A DNA stretch of 64,000 nt from an uncultured Candidatus Altimarinota bacterium (GCA_937924685.1 CALEVN010000026.1:62001-126000), one strand, 5' to 3'. Positions 52,180 to 64,000 are shown, numbered from the stretch's first letter. The notes: a model not told the origin generated them from the letters alone. Numbers and translations are program-made.

Positions 52180-54471
52180 TTACTTAATCGTTTTCTCCAC
52201 TTTTGCCTGATCCTTGGCGTAGCGCTGACGAGAGTTTTCGATGATTTTTTGCTTGTCCTGATACCGCTCCCGATCGCTGACATCGACCGGAGGATTGGTG
52301 CGTGCAGAAAATACTTGTGACGGCATTCAGTCTATCAAAAACTTCGTATAAATCTGATATTTTGCCAGATTCATGAGATCATCGGGGAGGATGAGCTCTT
52401 CGTTGCCGAGAGCGGGTGCGAGGACTTTTGCATCTTCATGTCCGACCTGAAATGTCACGAGTGTACCGACATTTCCAAAGACGGCACCACGTACTTCTTC
52501 ACTCATCTGCTCGATGTATTGATTTGCCATCGTGAGATTGAGTTTATATTTTCGGGCTTCAGAGAGAATGGTTGCAAAGCTCGATGTGGCAAAGTTTTGA
52601 AATTCATCGACATAGAGATAGAAGTCTTTTCGATCTTTCTCAGCTATATCAGCACGGCTCATAGCGTCAATCTGAAATTTCGTGACGAGCATAGCTCCGA
52701 GCATGTTGCTCGCATCTTCACCGATGAGACCCTTGGAGAGATTCATAATGACGATTTTCTGTTTATCCATCGCCCATCGGAGACCAAATGAATTCTTCGG
52801 TTGAGCCACCATATTTCGCACCATATAACTCGAGAGAAATTGTCCGACTTTATTCAGAATCGGAGCGACGGCTTCTTGCATTTGCTTTGGTGTCCAAGCA
52901 TTGAATTCTTCAATCCAGAATTTTTTGAGAACAGGGTCTTTGACCTTTTCGCTGATTTTTTCTCGGTAGTCTTTATTTGTCAGAATCTTTGTGATATCAA
53001 GCATCGTACTGCCAGGGACTTCGAGGAGTGTGAGGACGGTATTTCGGAGGATATACTCGAGACGAGGACCCCAGCTATCCTCAAACATACGCTTAAAAAT
53101 ATTCACAAATCCACCCGCAACGACCGGAGCGAGCTCACGACTGATATTTTCAAACAAATTAAAAGCGACAGGATGCTTCACGTCACTCGGACTAAAGAGG
53201 ATTACATCATTGGTGCGCTCTTTTGGTATAAAATCGAGAATTTTGTCTGCGAGATCACCGTGTGGATCGATGACGCCGACACCACGCCCCTTCGCTATAT
53301 CATCGAAAATCATATTTTCGAGCAGCGTGGATTTACCCATACCAGTTTTACCGATGACATAGAAGTGTCGACGTCGATCATCTGGACGGGAACCAAATTC
53401 ACGAGCCATATTACGAAAGTTCGTGCGACCGATAGGCGTCACGGTTGCTGATTCCTGAGCGACGAGAGGGAGATTGTGTGGTGGCTCAAATTTTTTGCTC
53501 ATCATCCAATTGGTATTGGGTGTCTTCACATAAATAGTAGGCAGATGCACGAGACCGGCGAGCTCGCTTGCGGCGAGGATGTTGGTGCGTTTGAGGCCTC
53601 GATGCTTCATGTGTCCGTGCGTATCGTGATGGATGTGGTGTGCATGAAAATTATTCTCTTTCGGAGAGGCAAATATATTGATTGAACGAGAGATTTCCTT
53701 GATCCTTGTGCGTGCTGTGATGGCATCAGGGCCAGTACAGGCGACTGCGAGAGAGACGGCAAAGCCGAAATCCTGTGTTTTACGAGTGACACCAGGGAGT
53801 TTATTTTCTGGTTTTTTCTTAGCTCATTCTTCTTCATGATGACCATGCCCGAGGAGAGAGAGAATGAGTGTCAGAGGCTTTTTTATCTGGCGTAGAATTG
53901 GATGTTGTTCCCCGACGAAATATTTTTTTATGAATTTTGGTAACATGTGGGACGACATCAGTTTTATCTGATTCTCTGTTCTCCATTCACGATTGTCTAG
54001 TGGGGAAAAACTCACCTGAATTATCTCCATACGTTTACTGTCTGGTATGAGCGCACTGGTCAGAGCCGAAAAAGGATCGACGACTTCTTGTTCTGTTTTT
54101 TCACTAAATTCTGTGTATATCTTGATCGGATCGTAGGTGAAATGATGGAGTTCCATCTGCGAATACCAGAGTTTTTCGGGGATATAATCCGTCCGTTCGA
54201 TGATATCGATAGAAGGGTATTGAGCGTAGAATTGATTGGTGATAAAAGAGACGTATTCACGAGCACACAATATGAAAAATCGTATCTTGCCACCGACGGC
54301 TGCTATTTCAAAATGAAATGTGGGCCGAACTGGTTTTTTCAAACGAGAATATTCAAGAGAATCATGAAGGATATTTAAAATTTGAGAGGCGATAAACACA
54401 CCTTTTTCATTCATGCGATCGACTTGTATTTCGAGGAGAACGAGATTTGTATGATGTTTCTGTGACGACAT
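52180..54471 (-). CDS. Type IV secretion coupling-type ATPase (TraG/TraD/VirD4-like)
   Basis: The 763-aa protein has a long N-terminal domain of about 300 residues of the kind seen in many CPR homologues. A FtsK/HerA-type ATPase follows: Walker A VIGKTGMGKSTLLENM, RGVGVIDPHGDLADKIL, and Walker B FYLYVDEFQNFATSSFATIL, then QIEQMSEEVRGAVFGNVGT-like sensor region. Two UGA-Gly codons join it (53824, 52327). The start ATG 54471 (MSSQKHHTN) is preferred to an upstream hydrophobic extension. Related proteins couple DNA or protein substrates to type IV secretion or pili; no other T4SS gene is in the window. Confidence 0.82.
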
Positions 54472-54638
54472 GGTGCGTATGATAGTAAAAAAGAGAGCAA
54501 AAGCAAAGTTATTTGACAAGTTATAAATATAATTTATATTATGAATGTAGTCAAAAACATGATTCGTACACATCACTGTGTATCGCGTCATCGATTGATT
54601 ACTCAATTGTTCAAGTTCATCAACCGAAATTATCCTTC

Positions 54639-55079
54639 ATGAAATCATCAGCACACTTGCTTCGTCGTCGCACCTCGATTATCCTCTCCATATCACTCTT
54701 TCTGATCCTGAATGGCGTCATTGCCTATTATGTTCAGTCTGTGTGGGGGCTTATTATTACCTCTTTCATGATGAGCATGGTCGAGCTGATCTACGTCAAT
54801 GCTTATGCATCTACATGGGTGCCCCGTATAGCTCGCATGCCCCTTCATGCAGTTGTGTTGTTAGCCTTACTTATTTTTATAGGGAAGGGTCTCATCACAT
54901 CTACATCAGTGTTTTTCACGAACACGGAAATAAGACTGGTTGTGGGGTGGGCAATCATTTCGGGGGTATTCATCATGCTCCTACGATGGTTTACTTGGCA
55001 TTACCACGTTGTGCCAATTAGTCTCCGATTACAAGCGAGGGGCGTGGCACGTTTCCTCGCATCTACCCAGCAGACGTAA
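54639..55079 (+). CDS. Hypothetical membrane protein, four helices
   Basis: The 146-aa protein has four predicted transmembrane helices (IILSISLFLILNGVIAYYV; WGLIITSFMMSMVELIYV; LHAVVLLALLIFIGKGLI; VVGWAIISGVFIMLLRWF) and a short basic C-terminal tail. No family recognised. The first ATG after the divergent ATPase promoter region in this frame is used; an upstream extension would have no start signal. No UGA. A terminator follows at about 55178. Confidence 0.68.
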   Translation: MKSSAHLLRRRTSIILSISLFLILNGVIAYYVQSVWGLIITSFMMSMVELIYVNAYASTWVPRIARMPLHAVVLLALLIFIGKGLITSTSVFFTNTEIRLVVGWAIISGVFIMLLRWFTWHYHVVPISLRLQARGVARFLASTQQT

Positions 55080-55177
55080 GTCAGATATGTATGTATCGAG
55101 GAGGTTTTCGGTATGTACTACAATTCAATTGACCTTATCATATTGACCCGCAAGGGTTCGACATGATGAGAAACCTC

Positions 55178-55207
55178 AAAGGCCCGCCAGCAATGGTGGG
55201 TCTTTTC
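55178..55207 (+). terminator. Rho-independent terminator
   Basis: AAAGGCCCGCC-AGCAAT-GGTGGGTCTTTT before the PrsW-like gene. Confidence 0.75.
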
Positions 55208-55268
55208 AAAAGCATTTTTGTCTGATTTTCCTTGATTTTTCATAGAAAATAGTGCACACTGTGAGCAG

Positions 55269-56138
55269 ATGTCAGCTCTCAAATACATTTTTGCCTATAT
55301 ACTTGGATGTCTCGCTGCTATTTCTGTGGGAAAGATTGTGGGTATGAGTGGTGCACAGACCACGATAGATGCATGGTTTCTCACGCTCACCGTCGTCGGA
55401 CAAGATGTAGGTGATCGTATGATGATGTTTACCCATATGCTTCTCAGAGAAACTTCTTCTGAAGCACTCTCCGGAGTGAGCTATCTCGTGGGGCACAGTA
55501 TCCTCGAAGAAACTATCAAATTTGTCGCTTTTTTCATCGCTTTTTCTATCAATAAGCCTACCTCGATTCGACAGATTGTATTAACTGGTATTACTGTTGG
55601 TGTTGGTTTTGCGACGATGGAGAGCTTTGGATATTATTCGTCCACTGCTATACACGTACTAGTATGATTTATACTTCGTGCTATTGGGCATGGGCTTTTT
55701 GCAGGTTTGATTGCTCTCCTCTTTGGCCGAGGATATTTCATGCAGATGCTCTGGATAGACAGTGGTGCACGTGGTCGTATCTCAGGCTGGCTCGTTCGCT
55801 ATGAAGAATATTTTCTCCAAGCAGTCATCACCGTCGTAGGACTCGTTTCGGCTGCCATTGTACACTCAAGTGTCGACGTCTTTGCGGCTCTCGGAGGTCA
55901 GAGCTTGGCCGTTCTTTTCATGATGGCGTGTTGGATGATGTTTATATTTTTTCTCCTTCGTCCAGAATCAAATAAGCCCTACGGAACGATCATTCGTGAA
56001 GTGGAGCTCCTACGCAATATAGTAGAAGAGGAAAAGCAACTAGCTGCTATTGAAAAATGACGTGATTTCAAAAATCTTCCCATCAAAATGACAGAATGAA
56101 AAATTCTGAAAATCTTGAAACGATTTGCAAAACAATAA
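55269..56138 (+). CDS. PrsW-like intramembrane protease
   Basis: The 289-aa multi-helix membrane protein has the PrsW motifs: HSILEETIKFVAFFIAF (EExxK, Glu80-Glu81), GFATMESFGYY (E-x3-Y) and RAIGHGLFAGLIALLFG (H). PrsW cleaves anti-sigma factors within the membrane (site-1). Three UGA-Gly codons; reading through the last two adds a basic tail of 26 residues to TAA at 56136. A cytoplasmic C-terminal helix (REVELLRNIVEEEKQLAAIE) follows the last membrane segment. Substrate unknown. Confidence 0.85.
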
Positions 56139-56198
56139 AAAAAACTACAATGCACCCGTCTGGGGCTTCACCCGGATTTTAATTTCTCATTTTTATAT

Positions 56199-56594
56199 AT
56201 GAAGCATGAACAAAAAAAGGAGATAATCAGCAAGTACGCTCGTGAAAAGGGTGACACTGGTTCTCCAGAAGTACAAATCGCACTTCTCTCTGTCCGCATT
56301 GATGCACTTACTGCGCATCTCAATGAACACAAGAAAGATAACCACTCTCGTCGTGGTCTCCTCGGTCTCGTACAAAAACGACGACGTCTCAAGAATTACC
56401 TCCAAAAGACAAATCCAGAAGCATTTAAAAAAATAACAGAAGAGCTCGATGGCATCAAGGCTACAGCAAAAGCTGAAAAAGTAGCTGCATCTGCTTCAAA
56501 GAAAACAAAAACTGAAAAAGCTCCAAAGGCTGAAAAGAAAGAGGTTTCTAAAAAAGAAAAAGCTCCTGCAAAGAAAACTTCTAAAAAGAAATAA
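56199..56594 (+). CDS. rpsO: 30S ribosomal protein S15 with Lys/Ala-rich extension
   Basis: The 131-aa protein: residues 1-88 are S15 ([48 protein letters not shown]). The remaining 43 residues are a Lys/Ala/Glu-rich tail, typical of disordered RNA-binding extensions and absent from most S15. No UGA. A GC-rich hairpin-capable stretch (CCCGTCTGGGGCTTCACCCGG at about 56156) precedes the start and could be a regulatory site, as S15 autoregulates in many bacteria. Confidence 0.94.
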   Translation: MKHEQKKEIISKYAREKGDTGSPEVQIALLSVRIDALTAHLNEHKKDNHSRRGLLGLVQKRRRLKNYLQKTNPEAFKKITEELDGIKATAKAEKVAASASKKTKTEKAPKAEKKEVSKKEKAPAKKTSKKK

Positions 56595-56606
56595 TATTTT
56601 TCTTAT

Positions 56607-56636
56607 AAAAAGTGCCCCTAAATGGGGCACTTTTTG
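56607..56636 (+). terminator. Rho-independent terminator of rpsO
   Basis: AAAAAGTGCCCC-TAAAT-GGGGCACTTTTT, perfect stem with U-tract. Confidence 0.93.
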
Positions 56637-56801
56637 TTTCTCAAAAGAGCTACTTGACTCTCGGTGTTGCAGGATTATTTTTGATGGCTTGAATATTTTT
56701 TGTATTCTTTTTGTTCTTTTGTAGAAGAGATTACTTGACTTATTTTATTAATGTGAGTATACTTCTTCCCAGAAAAGTTTTTACTCTTTTACATCGTTCT
56801 T

Positions 56802-59456
56802 ATGAACAAAAAAGTTATCGTGTTTCTCCTTGTTCTCATCGGACTAGGTGGTTTGGTGTGGTGGAAGACGAGTGCACCTCAGTCTGCACAAGATCGACTT
56901 GCCCAGGCGATGCGTATTATGGAAGGTCTTCAGTCTCAGGCTATTCCCACATCTCTGACGTCTGATCAGCTTACGTTGCTGGAGCAAGTCTATCAAGATT
57001 CTCTTGAACGAGTTCCAAATATTCAGGCATTTAGAACGACTGATAAAGCATCATTGATCGACGTTCTCAAAACAAGTAACTTTGCTGGTACAGGTGCAAA
57101 TGGTCTGAATACAGCAGGAGAAAAAATAGTTAGCACGTCTCTGGGAAGAACGGATGATTTTAATGCGTATCTTGCCTCAGGTTTTACTTCTGATGTTGGT
57201 ACAGCAAGCACAAAAGATAAAATCAAAAAACTCGCACAATCCGTCAATACACTCACTAATGATATTCGTCTCACGACGCTCTACATCTCTTGGTATGAAG
57301 GTGTGCGTGGAAAAATATGTACTACCAATGATCCGGAGAATGATATCTATATGAGTGGTGAAGTAAAAATGGTATACAATCCAAATACTTCTCTCCAAGA
57401 TACTTGTGATAATAATAGTGTAAAACAATACAAGTGTATCAATGGTCTCTATGAAAATGATGCAGCACATGTCTCACAAACACAGTGTGCCAATGGGTGT
57501 AGTGTAGGAGTATGTCTCAAAAATGCTGTTGCAAGCGATCTCTCTATTACTATGCCAGAAACTGCTGTGGTTGGACAACCAGTACAAGTACGTGTGACAG
57601 CTCCAACAAACTATGCTCAGCGATTCTTTGTGATAGTATCTGGTGATGATAACGCAGTATTCCCAGCAGGTGCTCTCAGTATCATGAGTGGGGAAGTATC
57701 AGCAAACAATACTGTCTCTCGAGATCTAACTCTGAAATTTTCTCAAGCGGGTACCATGACAGTTATTATTCGACCAACAACTGGCGCAGAAGTTTCAAAA
57801 ACGATTGTGGTTGTAAACAGCAGTACAGGCGGCGGTGCAACCGTAAGCTGTTCAAGTATAACAGGCGTGAGTACGAATTCATGTAATAGATGTGTCCGCT
57901 TTAATCTCCCCAATTCTGCTTCAGCCATGAATGTCTTTGTACCTCGCACAGGTATTCCTGCAGGTAACAAAGAAATCGTATTGACGGGCCAAAGTACTAT
58001 TACTGCTGAGAGATACCAGGGTACACAGGTATCGCCAACAGGCAATATAAATAATTCATTTCTTCTCACAGAGAGCTCTCCGACAAATAATTCGTGGATT
58101 TGGGCCACGATGAATAGTGCTAGCTTTATCACGAAATGACCAATATCAGAATCAATTAATCGCAACGCTCCTATTTATGGTATACGATTCCAGATCGCTT
58201 CTGTTTTAAAAAATGCTGCAAATAGTGTTGTTCCTGGAACTGATACTACAACTACGGAATGTTATTTTTATTATGAGCAACCAGCTGTTGCCCCTGTTTG
58301 TTGAAATGGTATAAAAGAATGAAATGAAGAATGTGATGATGGTAATACTAGTAATTCTGATAGCTGTTCAACTATATGTAAAAACAATCTTCTCAAATCT
58401 TGTGATGCAACAAAAGATTATACATTAGAAACATCTACTACTATATGTAGATGAAAAATAAAGGGACACGGTGTAGAAGCAGGAAATGGCTGTCAGAATA
58501 TAGTGTGGGAACCTATAGAATGGGTGACAAAAAATTGTACACCTGTAACCTCAGTACCTCCTCAATGTACCGGTACACGTCCAGCTAATTCTATTATCAA
58601 TGCTAATGTCGGCTCTACCTCACGAGCATGGACATACGATGGTAGTCAGACAGGCCCATATCAGAATTGTACATTTAGATGTCAGACAGGCTCTCTCTAT
58701 CAAGGAGGGACTTGTACAGATATTCAAATCTCTCAACCAGCTTGCCCAGCTGTTCTCACCCCAGTATGTACGAATGGCACACTTATAGATAATGGTGCTG
58801 ATGCAAATGGTTGTCCAAAAGCGAAAACATGTTCTCTCACGAGTAACGCTATTACAATAGTGACGCCAGTTTGTCCACTATACACTACACCAGCATGTAC
58901 AGATGGTACGCTTGTTGATGGTGGAAAAGATGCAAATGGTTGTGCGAAAGCTCTTACCTGTGTCAAAAACACAGTCACCTGTCCTACCTATACGGCTCCA
59001 GCATCGACATTTTGTACAGGCGGACAAATCATCGATGGAGGTCTCGATGCAAATGGTTGTCAAAAACCAGCAACTTGTGGTCCAAAACTTATTACCGGCA
59101 ATGTCACTGTTGATGGAGTGAAGGATTGTTGGTTTGGCGATACAACAAAGAAGATAACACTTGGTGATTTCATTGGTTACCAGGCGTCATCTAGTTCAGG
59201 GTTGAAATATCTCGATGAGGTACTTCTCTATGGCGCTACGGCTCCTACGACAACACCATCACTCACGAATATTTTTAGTTATGAAGAATCTCTCTGGACT
59301 GCTGCCGATGGAAGTACTCCTACAAATGCTACTTCACTTTCAAACTTTTTCATACTTCGAACAAATAGTGAAGGAACGAGAACCTGGAATATACCAACAA
59401 CAGGCACAAAATTTTATGGTTGTTTCGCTCGAGGTGATCGTCCTAATACTTGGTAA
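56802..59456 (+). CDS. Exported Cys-rich surface protein with DUF4215-type repeat
   Basis: The 884-aa protein is a paralogue of the one at 28288 over the first 240 residues, with the same signal-anchor start (MNKKVIVFLLVLIGLGGLVWW). Beta-rich domains follow. Next comes a Cys-rich segment matching the CGNG..E..EECDDGN..N.DSCS..C repeat (DUF4215/Myxococcus Cys-rich) at about 496-525, in which two Gly are UGA. Three C-P...C-x-DGG-DANGC repeats (about 640-760) and a C-terminal domain follow. All four UGA codons fall between 58137 and 58455. Likely surface-exposed and disulfide-rich; ligand unknown. Confidence 0.8.
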
Positions 59457-59485
59457 TTTCTCCATCATCGCTTAATCTCTTCATT

Positions 59486-62400
59486 ATGAAAAAAATAACC
59501 TTCTTCATCGTCATTGTTCTCGCTCTTGGATGAGCCGTCTACTTTTCTGGGATAGACCTCTCTTTTCTCGGATTGCGTTCAGCTATTCTCTCTGAAGACA
59601 ATTGTAGTACAGCCCTTCTTCAGACCAATAAAGCAGAATATGAAAAATCCGTCACTGATCTCAATGCACTTAATAGTTACATCACGCTCAATACTTGTGA
59701 AGTTGATGGTAAAATAAATAGTGCACTTGATAGTATCCAGATTTCTGCTTGTCAGAGAAAACTCAATCTCCGAAAAAATAAATTGGATTTCACGACTGGA
59801 TATGCTGCCTGCCAAGATTCAGTGAACGCAGGACCGCGAGTTCTCTCAGGTTCAGTATTGACTGATTCGGGGGCTACATCTCGTACACTTATAGAACAAG
59901 ACGACAAAGAAGATATGCATCTCAATGAATCTGTTTATGCACTTAATTTTCGTTCTCAAGGCGATTCGTATATCAAGGAGCTCACCTATGAAATGACACT
60001 TTCTGCTACAAATGGGAATGCAGATGTGAATGTTACAAAAGCAGAACTTGCTTCGTCACGCACTGGTACGTATGCTTGTTCGCAGGTAGAGACAGCTCAA
60101 CCCGATGCAGCGAAAAAAGTCTATACGATTACCTGTCGTGCAATCGGTAATGGATATCAAACAACGGTTGATGGAAATGGTGATTTTACTGTCAATCTCA
60201 ACCTCTCAGTTTCAACTATTATTAATACTGGTGAAGGGACAATCAAATTCACAGGAGGAAAATTCGCTAATACACCGACTGGTACAGAAAAACCACTCAC
60301 TCGTGTTCCAAATCTCACCCCCGGTTCGCTCAAATATGTCATGGCATATGTCGATACTCGAGACCTATCTGTTGATCTCATTGCTCAAGCCAACACGAGT
60401 TCCACAACTATACCAGTCAAAGCTGTATTCAACAAACTCATCAATATATCAAGCGTTTCTCTCGACGATTTTGTTATCACAGGAGAAGTAACACCGACAA
60501 ACCTCGATTGTACCAATGCGACTGACGAACAAAACTCTCTTCGTACAGTGTGTAGCGTAGATCTCGAAGTCGATGATATCAAAAATCCAACCACTATTAC
60601 GGTTGATTTTCCTGCAGGAAAAGCACAGGATAAAACACGAGGTACTCCGAAAAATAATCTTGCAGCAGGACAAAAAACTATTAACTATGTCTTTGGTGCT
60701 CCAAAAATATTTGTTGGTGCTCCGTGTACGACAGAATCTCCGACATGTTCAGGTCTTGATAATACTCCTCAGCTGGTTGTCTATGCGGCTGTTGGCGATA
60801 TATCAGCTGGTTCGGTGGTAAATCTCTATGCAGGGTCTACATGTAGCGGAGCCCCGATACAGACTGTGTCCGTGACGCGCGATATGCCTAAAGTAGACCT
60901 CTATGAGAGAGATAGCCTTGCAAAAGATGAGAGTCGTATATATAGCGCTAAGATTGGCTCGAGTTGTTCTTCACTTGGTTCTACCGCAAATGGTAAACAG
61001 GCAGAATACAGATATACCGGCGAAACAATCGCTCAGGTGGATCGTCTCAGCTGTATGAGCAACACTACATTCCAATATACTAAATTTTCCGTCGGACCTT
61101 TTGTAGCCAATCCTTCAACACTCTGTGATGCGGGCGACATGGTGGATGCTAAAAAATGTAATGCATGGCAAGGCAACGCAACACTCAATCCAGAATGTTT
61201 CCCAACTGGTCAAGGAACGCTCAATAATCCATACCGTATTTGTACCCCTGAACAACTTCAGGAAATGGATAATGCACCAGGAAAACATTTCCGGCTCGGT
61301 AAAACAATTGATCTCACTAAAGCAGCGAGTTGGTTCGGAGGAAAAGGATTTCAGCCTATTGGTCGCACAGTTCACTTTGGTTTCTGGGGATCACTCGACG
61401 GAAATGGATATGAGATACAGAATCTGAGTATCAATGCACCTGATAAATACACTGGTCTATTTGGTATAGCAAATGGTGCTTCATGGCCAGGATTCTGGGT
61501 CAATAACCTCAAGCTCAATAATACTCGTATTCAGAATTCTGACGACATCAGTGGTAGTCTCGGAGGTTATGTAGGGTGTGCTATTATTAGTGGCGTAGAA
61601 TCCAATGGTGTTGCTATGACTGGTGCAAAAAATGTAACAGGTGGTCTCATCGGACAAGCCGGATATGAACTCAAAATCCTCTATTCAAAAGTTTCCGGAA
61701 GTCTCTCTGGAGCTGATGGTATGAAATCTGCTCCTGAAGGAGGTGGAAGTATATGAGGTATGCTTGGATATTCACCGGGCCAGCCTCTTGAAATCGCTAA
61801 TAGTGAATCAAATGTGAATATTTATACGAAGGGTGGGGCTATAGGTGGTCTTGTGGGTCTTCTCTACGGTGGCCCCGCAAAATATCTCGAAATTCATGAT
61901 AATATCATAAAGTGAAATCTTCGAGTCAAGACTAATTCTGGTAATGTCGGAGGTGTCCTCGGTAATGCATCTTATGTGCGAGCCAAAAATAATACAGCTC
62001 AACCTGCTGGTAGTAATAAAATTCTCGCTGAAGGAAATGGTACTGTTGAAGGTGTGGGAGGTTTTGTAGGGCAAGCTGTTAATTCAGAATTTACACACAA
62101 TAAGACGAGTTATAGTATTCAGGGAAATACACGAGGAACTATCGGATGATTCTGAGGTCGCATCGATAACTCTCTCGTTTCTCGCAATGCTTCTACTGGT
62201 GCGATAGGATGAGAGAATAGTAAATGACCTCACGTCTATTATGTTGGAGGATTCCTTGGATTTTGAGCCGGAGGAACATTCACAGATAATTATACTACGA
62301 GTGACATATATCTTAATCACGATTCTGGCGTCGCTTATATTGGTTGATTTGTTGGTATGACAGGTGGAAATACTTTTAAGAGAAATTATTCTACCGGTAC

Positions 62401-62797
62401 TATCACAGCAAATCATCAAAGTGATATTGATTGAGCTGGCTTTGCTTGATATATAGCTGAATATGATGCAAAACCATACAATCTTTCTGACAATTTCTCA
62501 ACTGGTGGTCATATTGATGCAGTTGGTCTCTATGGTACTGGCCCAGACTACTTTGGATGATTTTTGGCTTTCACATATAAGAAACCAACGGATGTAGTTG
62601 AGAATAATTTCTTCTACAATTCTGCGGTGACAACTTGTACTGGTGCAGCCTCCCCAAATAAACCTACCTGTACTTCTGTGAGCAGTCCAAGCGTCTTTAA
62701 TGACATTTCTCATCCTGTCTACACTCGTGCTGACAATGCGTGGGACTTCACGAATACATGGAAAGCAGTTCCAGGCGGTCTTCCAGAGCTCCGATAA
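59486..62797 (+). CDS. Large exported protein with GLUG-repeat C-terminal domain
   Basis: The 1103-aa protein has a signal anchor (with one UGA-Gly at 59531), a helical Cys-containing region, beta-rich domains, and from about residue 570 a repeat domain. It begins GTLNNPYRICTPEQLQEMDN and FQPIG..FWGSLDGNGYEI, continuing into GLUG-type repeats (GGFLGFGAGGTFTDNYTTSD; YIGGFVGMTGGNTFKRNYSTG). This beta-helix-like GLUG arrangement is seen in bacterial adhesins. Eleven UGA-Gly codons lie in the last 350 residues, versus one in the first 750. It follows the Cys-rich protein by 29 nt and may be in one operon with it. Confidence 0.8.
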
Positions 62798-62838
62798 TAT
62801 TCATTCTTTCTCCTGTGTAGTGTTTTTATAAAAACACA

Positions 62839-62844
62839 TATACT
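62839..62844 (+). promoter_or_regulatory. -10 box of a putative leaderless promoter
   Basis: TATACT ends 6 nt before the ATG at 62851. Confidence 0.5.
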
Positions 62845-62850
62845 TTCACT

Positions 62851-63774
62851 ATGTCCTGGGAACGATTCCTCATCTGACGATCAAAAATATTTGTTATCAT
62901 GTTGATAACACTCCTTTTTCTGATAGTCGCAACGATATTTTTTCGCCTCCCGTATATGAGCTATACAGGTGACAAAATTAGTTTTACACCACTTGAGATC
63001 GATATGAATAATCTCGATTTTGCTGGTGAACGACTCCCAATCGATCCACTCGTGAATCCTCGGGGCTATGAAAAACTCGAGCAAGAGCTTCTCGTCACAC
63101 ATTTCACGCTGTATCAGTTTCTCCTCTACCACAGATACTCACATCTTTATTTTCCATATATAGATTCGTATTTTCATGAAGTAGATATTCCCGATGATTT
63201 CAAATACCTCGCCGTCGCTGAGAGTAGTCTCCAGAATGATGTCGTGAGTCATGCGGGTGCGGCAGGTATATGGCAACTTATGCCAGACACTGCGCGTCGC
63301 TATGGTCTGCGCGTGGATGCTGAGATAGACGAACGTCTCAATTTTGAGCGTGCAACTCGTGCTGCAGGAGCCTACATACTTCACCTCCATGATATATTTA
63401 ACAATTGGACTCTCGCTGCTGCAGCATACAATCGAGGTGAGAGCGGTCTCCAGCGAGATCAGGCCGCACAACCAGCAGCCAAAACATACTACAACCTCGT
63501 TCTCAATAATGAAACAGGGAACTATCTCTATCGTATCATCGCTATCAAATATCTGATGCAAAATCGATGGAAATTATTCTCTCCAGAAATGCTTGGCACT
63601 ATCTTCGAACAACCATCTCTCAAAAAAATGACTATTGAAGGACCAATTATTGATCTGCGAGTATGGTGTCTCGATCATGATGTAGACTACCAAGAACTCC
63701 GAGAATTAAATCCATGGATTCTCTGATATACACTTCCAGGCGGTGCTTGGGATGTGAATTTATTTGTGCGATAG
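62851..63774 (+). CDS. Membrane-anchored lytic murein transglycosylase (SLT family, MltD-like)
   Basis: The 307-aa protein has an N-terminal anchor (FVIMLITLLFLIVATIFF) and a goose-lysozyme-like SLT domain with the catalytic Glu124 in VAESSLQND, followed by SHAGAAGIWQLMPDTARRYG and AAAAYNRGESGLQRD. Its C-terminal region (LRVWCLDHDVDYQELRELNPWILG) resembles a LysM module. It cleaves the glycan strand of peptidoglycan. UGA codons supply Gly in FLIGRSK and ILGYTLPGG. The upstream ATG 62851 is chosen because the frame is open only with UGA=Gly and a -10 box is 6 nt before it. Confidence 0.92.
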
Positions 63775-63776
63775 AT

Positions 63777-64000
63777 ATGACCTCAAATCAGCCACTCCCA
63801 GAAGAATACATCGATGGTTATGTGATATTTATGGGGCGACGATTTATCACTGATAAACGTGCTCTCATTCCTCGTCTTGAAACCGAAGAATTGGTCAAGT
63901 ATTGTCTCAAACTCCTAAGAGAAAAACCAGATATTCAAACGGTTGCTGATATTGGTACGGGAAGTGGAATTATCCCGATTTCTATCGCTGAAAAAATGGA
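63777..64000 (+). CDS. prmC: Release factor glutamine methyltransferase PrmC (HemK), 5' part
   Basis: Seventy-four codons before the window ends. The N-terminal segment FITDKRALIPRLETEELVKY matches the PrmC RxLIPRPETExLV region, and DIGTGSGIIPISIAEKM is the SAM-binding motif I (DxGTGSG). The usual N-terminal helical domain is missing or very short. PrmC methylates the GGQ motif of release factors. It starts 2 nt after the transglycosylase stop. Confidence 0.9.
   Translation, partial: MTSNQPLPEEYIDGYVIFMGRRFITDKRALIPRLETEELVKYCLKLLREKPDIQTVADIGTGSGIIPISIAEKM

Noticed and set aside
52062..52283. Minus-strand frame MSAIGSGIRTSKK downstream of the T4SS-type ATPase
   Set aside because: It lies in a different frame over the recoded C-terminus of that ATPase; the ATPase frame continues to TAA at 52180.

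Overview
The window reads as chromosomal DNA of a Patescibacteria (CPR) lineage that uses genetic code 25, in which UGA encodes glycine: Candidatus Gracilibacteria (BD1-5) or Candidatus Absconditabacteria (SR1). Conserved genes (murB, dprA, gyrB, recF, hisS, HIT, a cyclophilin, the PhzE-like glutamine amidotransferase) are broken by in-frame TGA exactly where the protein families have glycine. All complete genes end in TAA or TAG. By hand count about 140 in-frame UGA codons are read in roughly 45 genes, so every gene below is given at its recoded length. A standard-code reading splits most of them. I cannot choose between the two phyla from this window.

Layout. 0-7.2 kb: murB, a secreted Ig-like surface protein, an NrnA-type phosphoesterase, a pseudouridine synthase fused to riboflavin kinase, a GIY-YIG protein and a GT4 glycosyltransferase. 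7.2-15 kb: a 1194-aa SLH surface protein (probable S-layer), a TPR protein, a YVTN beta-propeller/SLH protein and dprA. 15-25.5 kb, mostly minus: HIT, then a marR - adaptor - RND pump operon, a flavodoxin-fold oxidoreductase, recF, a phosphoesterase, dnaN and tRNA-Leu. 25.6-28.3 kb: a PhzE/TrpEG-like chorismate enzyme and a TrpR-like repressor that share an upstream motif. 28.3-33.6 kb: secreted protein, yidC, a small membrane protein, rnpA, rpmH, hisS. 33.7-40.2 kb: secreted proteins, cyclophilin, GT2 glycosyltransferase, tRNA-Cys, a UPF0489 protein. 40.3-50.2 kb: trpS, phosphoesterase, nadM, dnaK with a CIRCE-like site, two SLH proteins, gyrB. 50.2-52.1 kb: three tandem GC-rich minus-strand units of small genes, two with an almost identical 49-nt structured RNA leader; this is the most novel-looking part. 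52.2-64 kb: a T4SS-coupling-type ATPase, a PrsW-like protease, rpsO, two large Cys-rich/GLUG-type exported proteins, a lytic transglycosylase and the start of prmC.

Themes. dnaN, recF, gyrB, rpmH, rnpA and yidC, usually found near oriC, all lie within about 30 kb, but dnaA and an origin are not seen. Much of the coding capacity serves the cell surface: SLH, Ig-like, GLUG and peptidoglycan-binding proteins, a lytic transglycosylase and YidC. Shine-Dalgarno motifs are generally not seen. Several genes have a -10-like hexamer ending 6-8 nt before the ATG, which suggests leaderless transcripts. UGA is absent from the likely most abundant products (S-layer protein, S15, L34) and is clustered inside some exported proteins.
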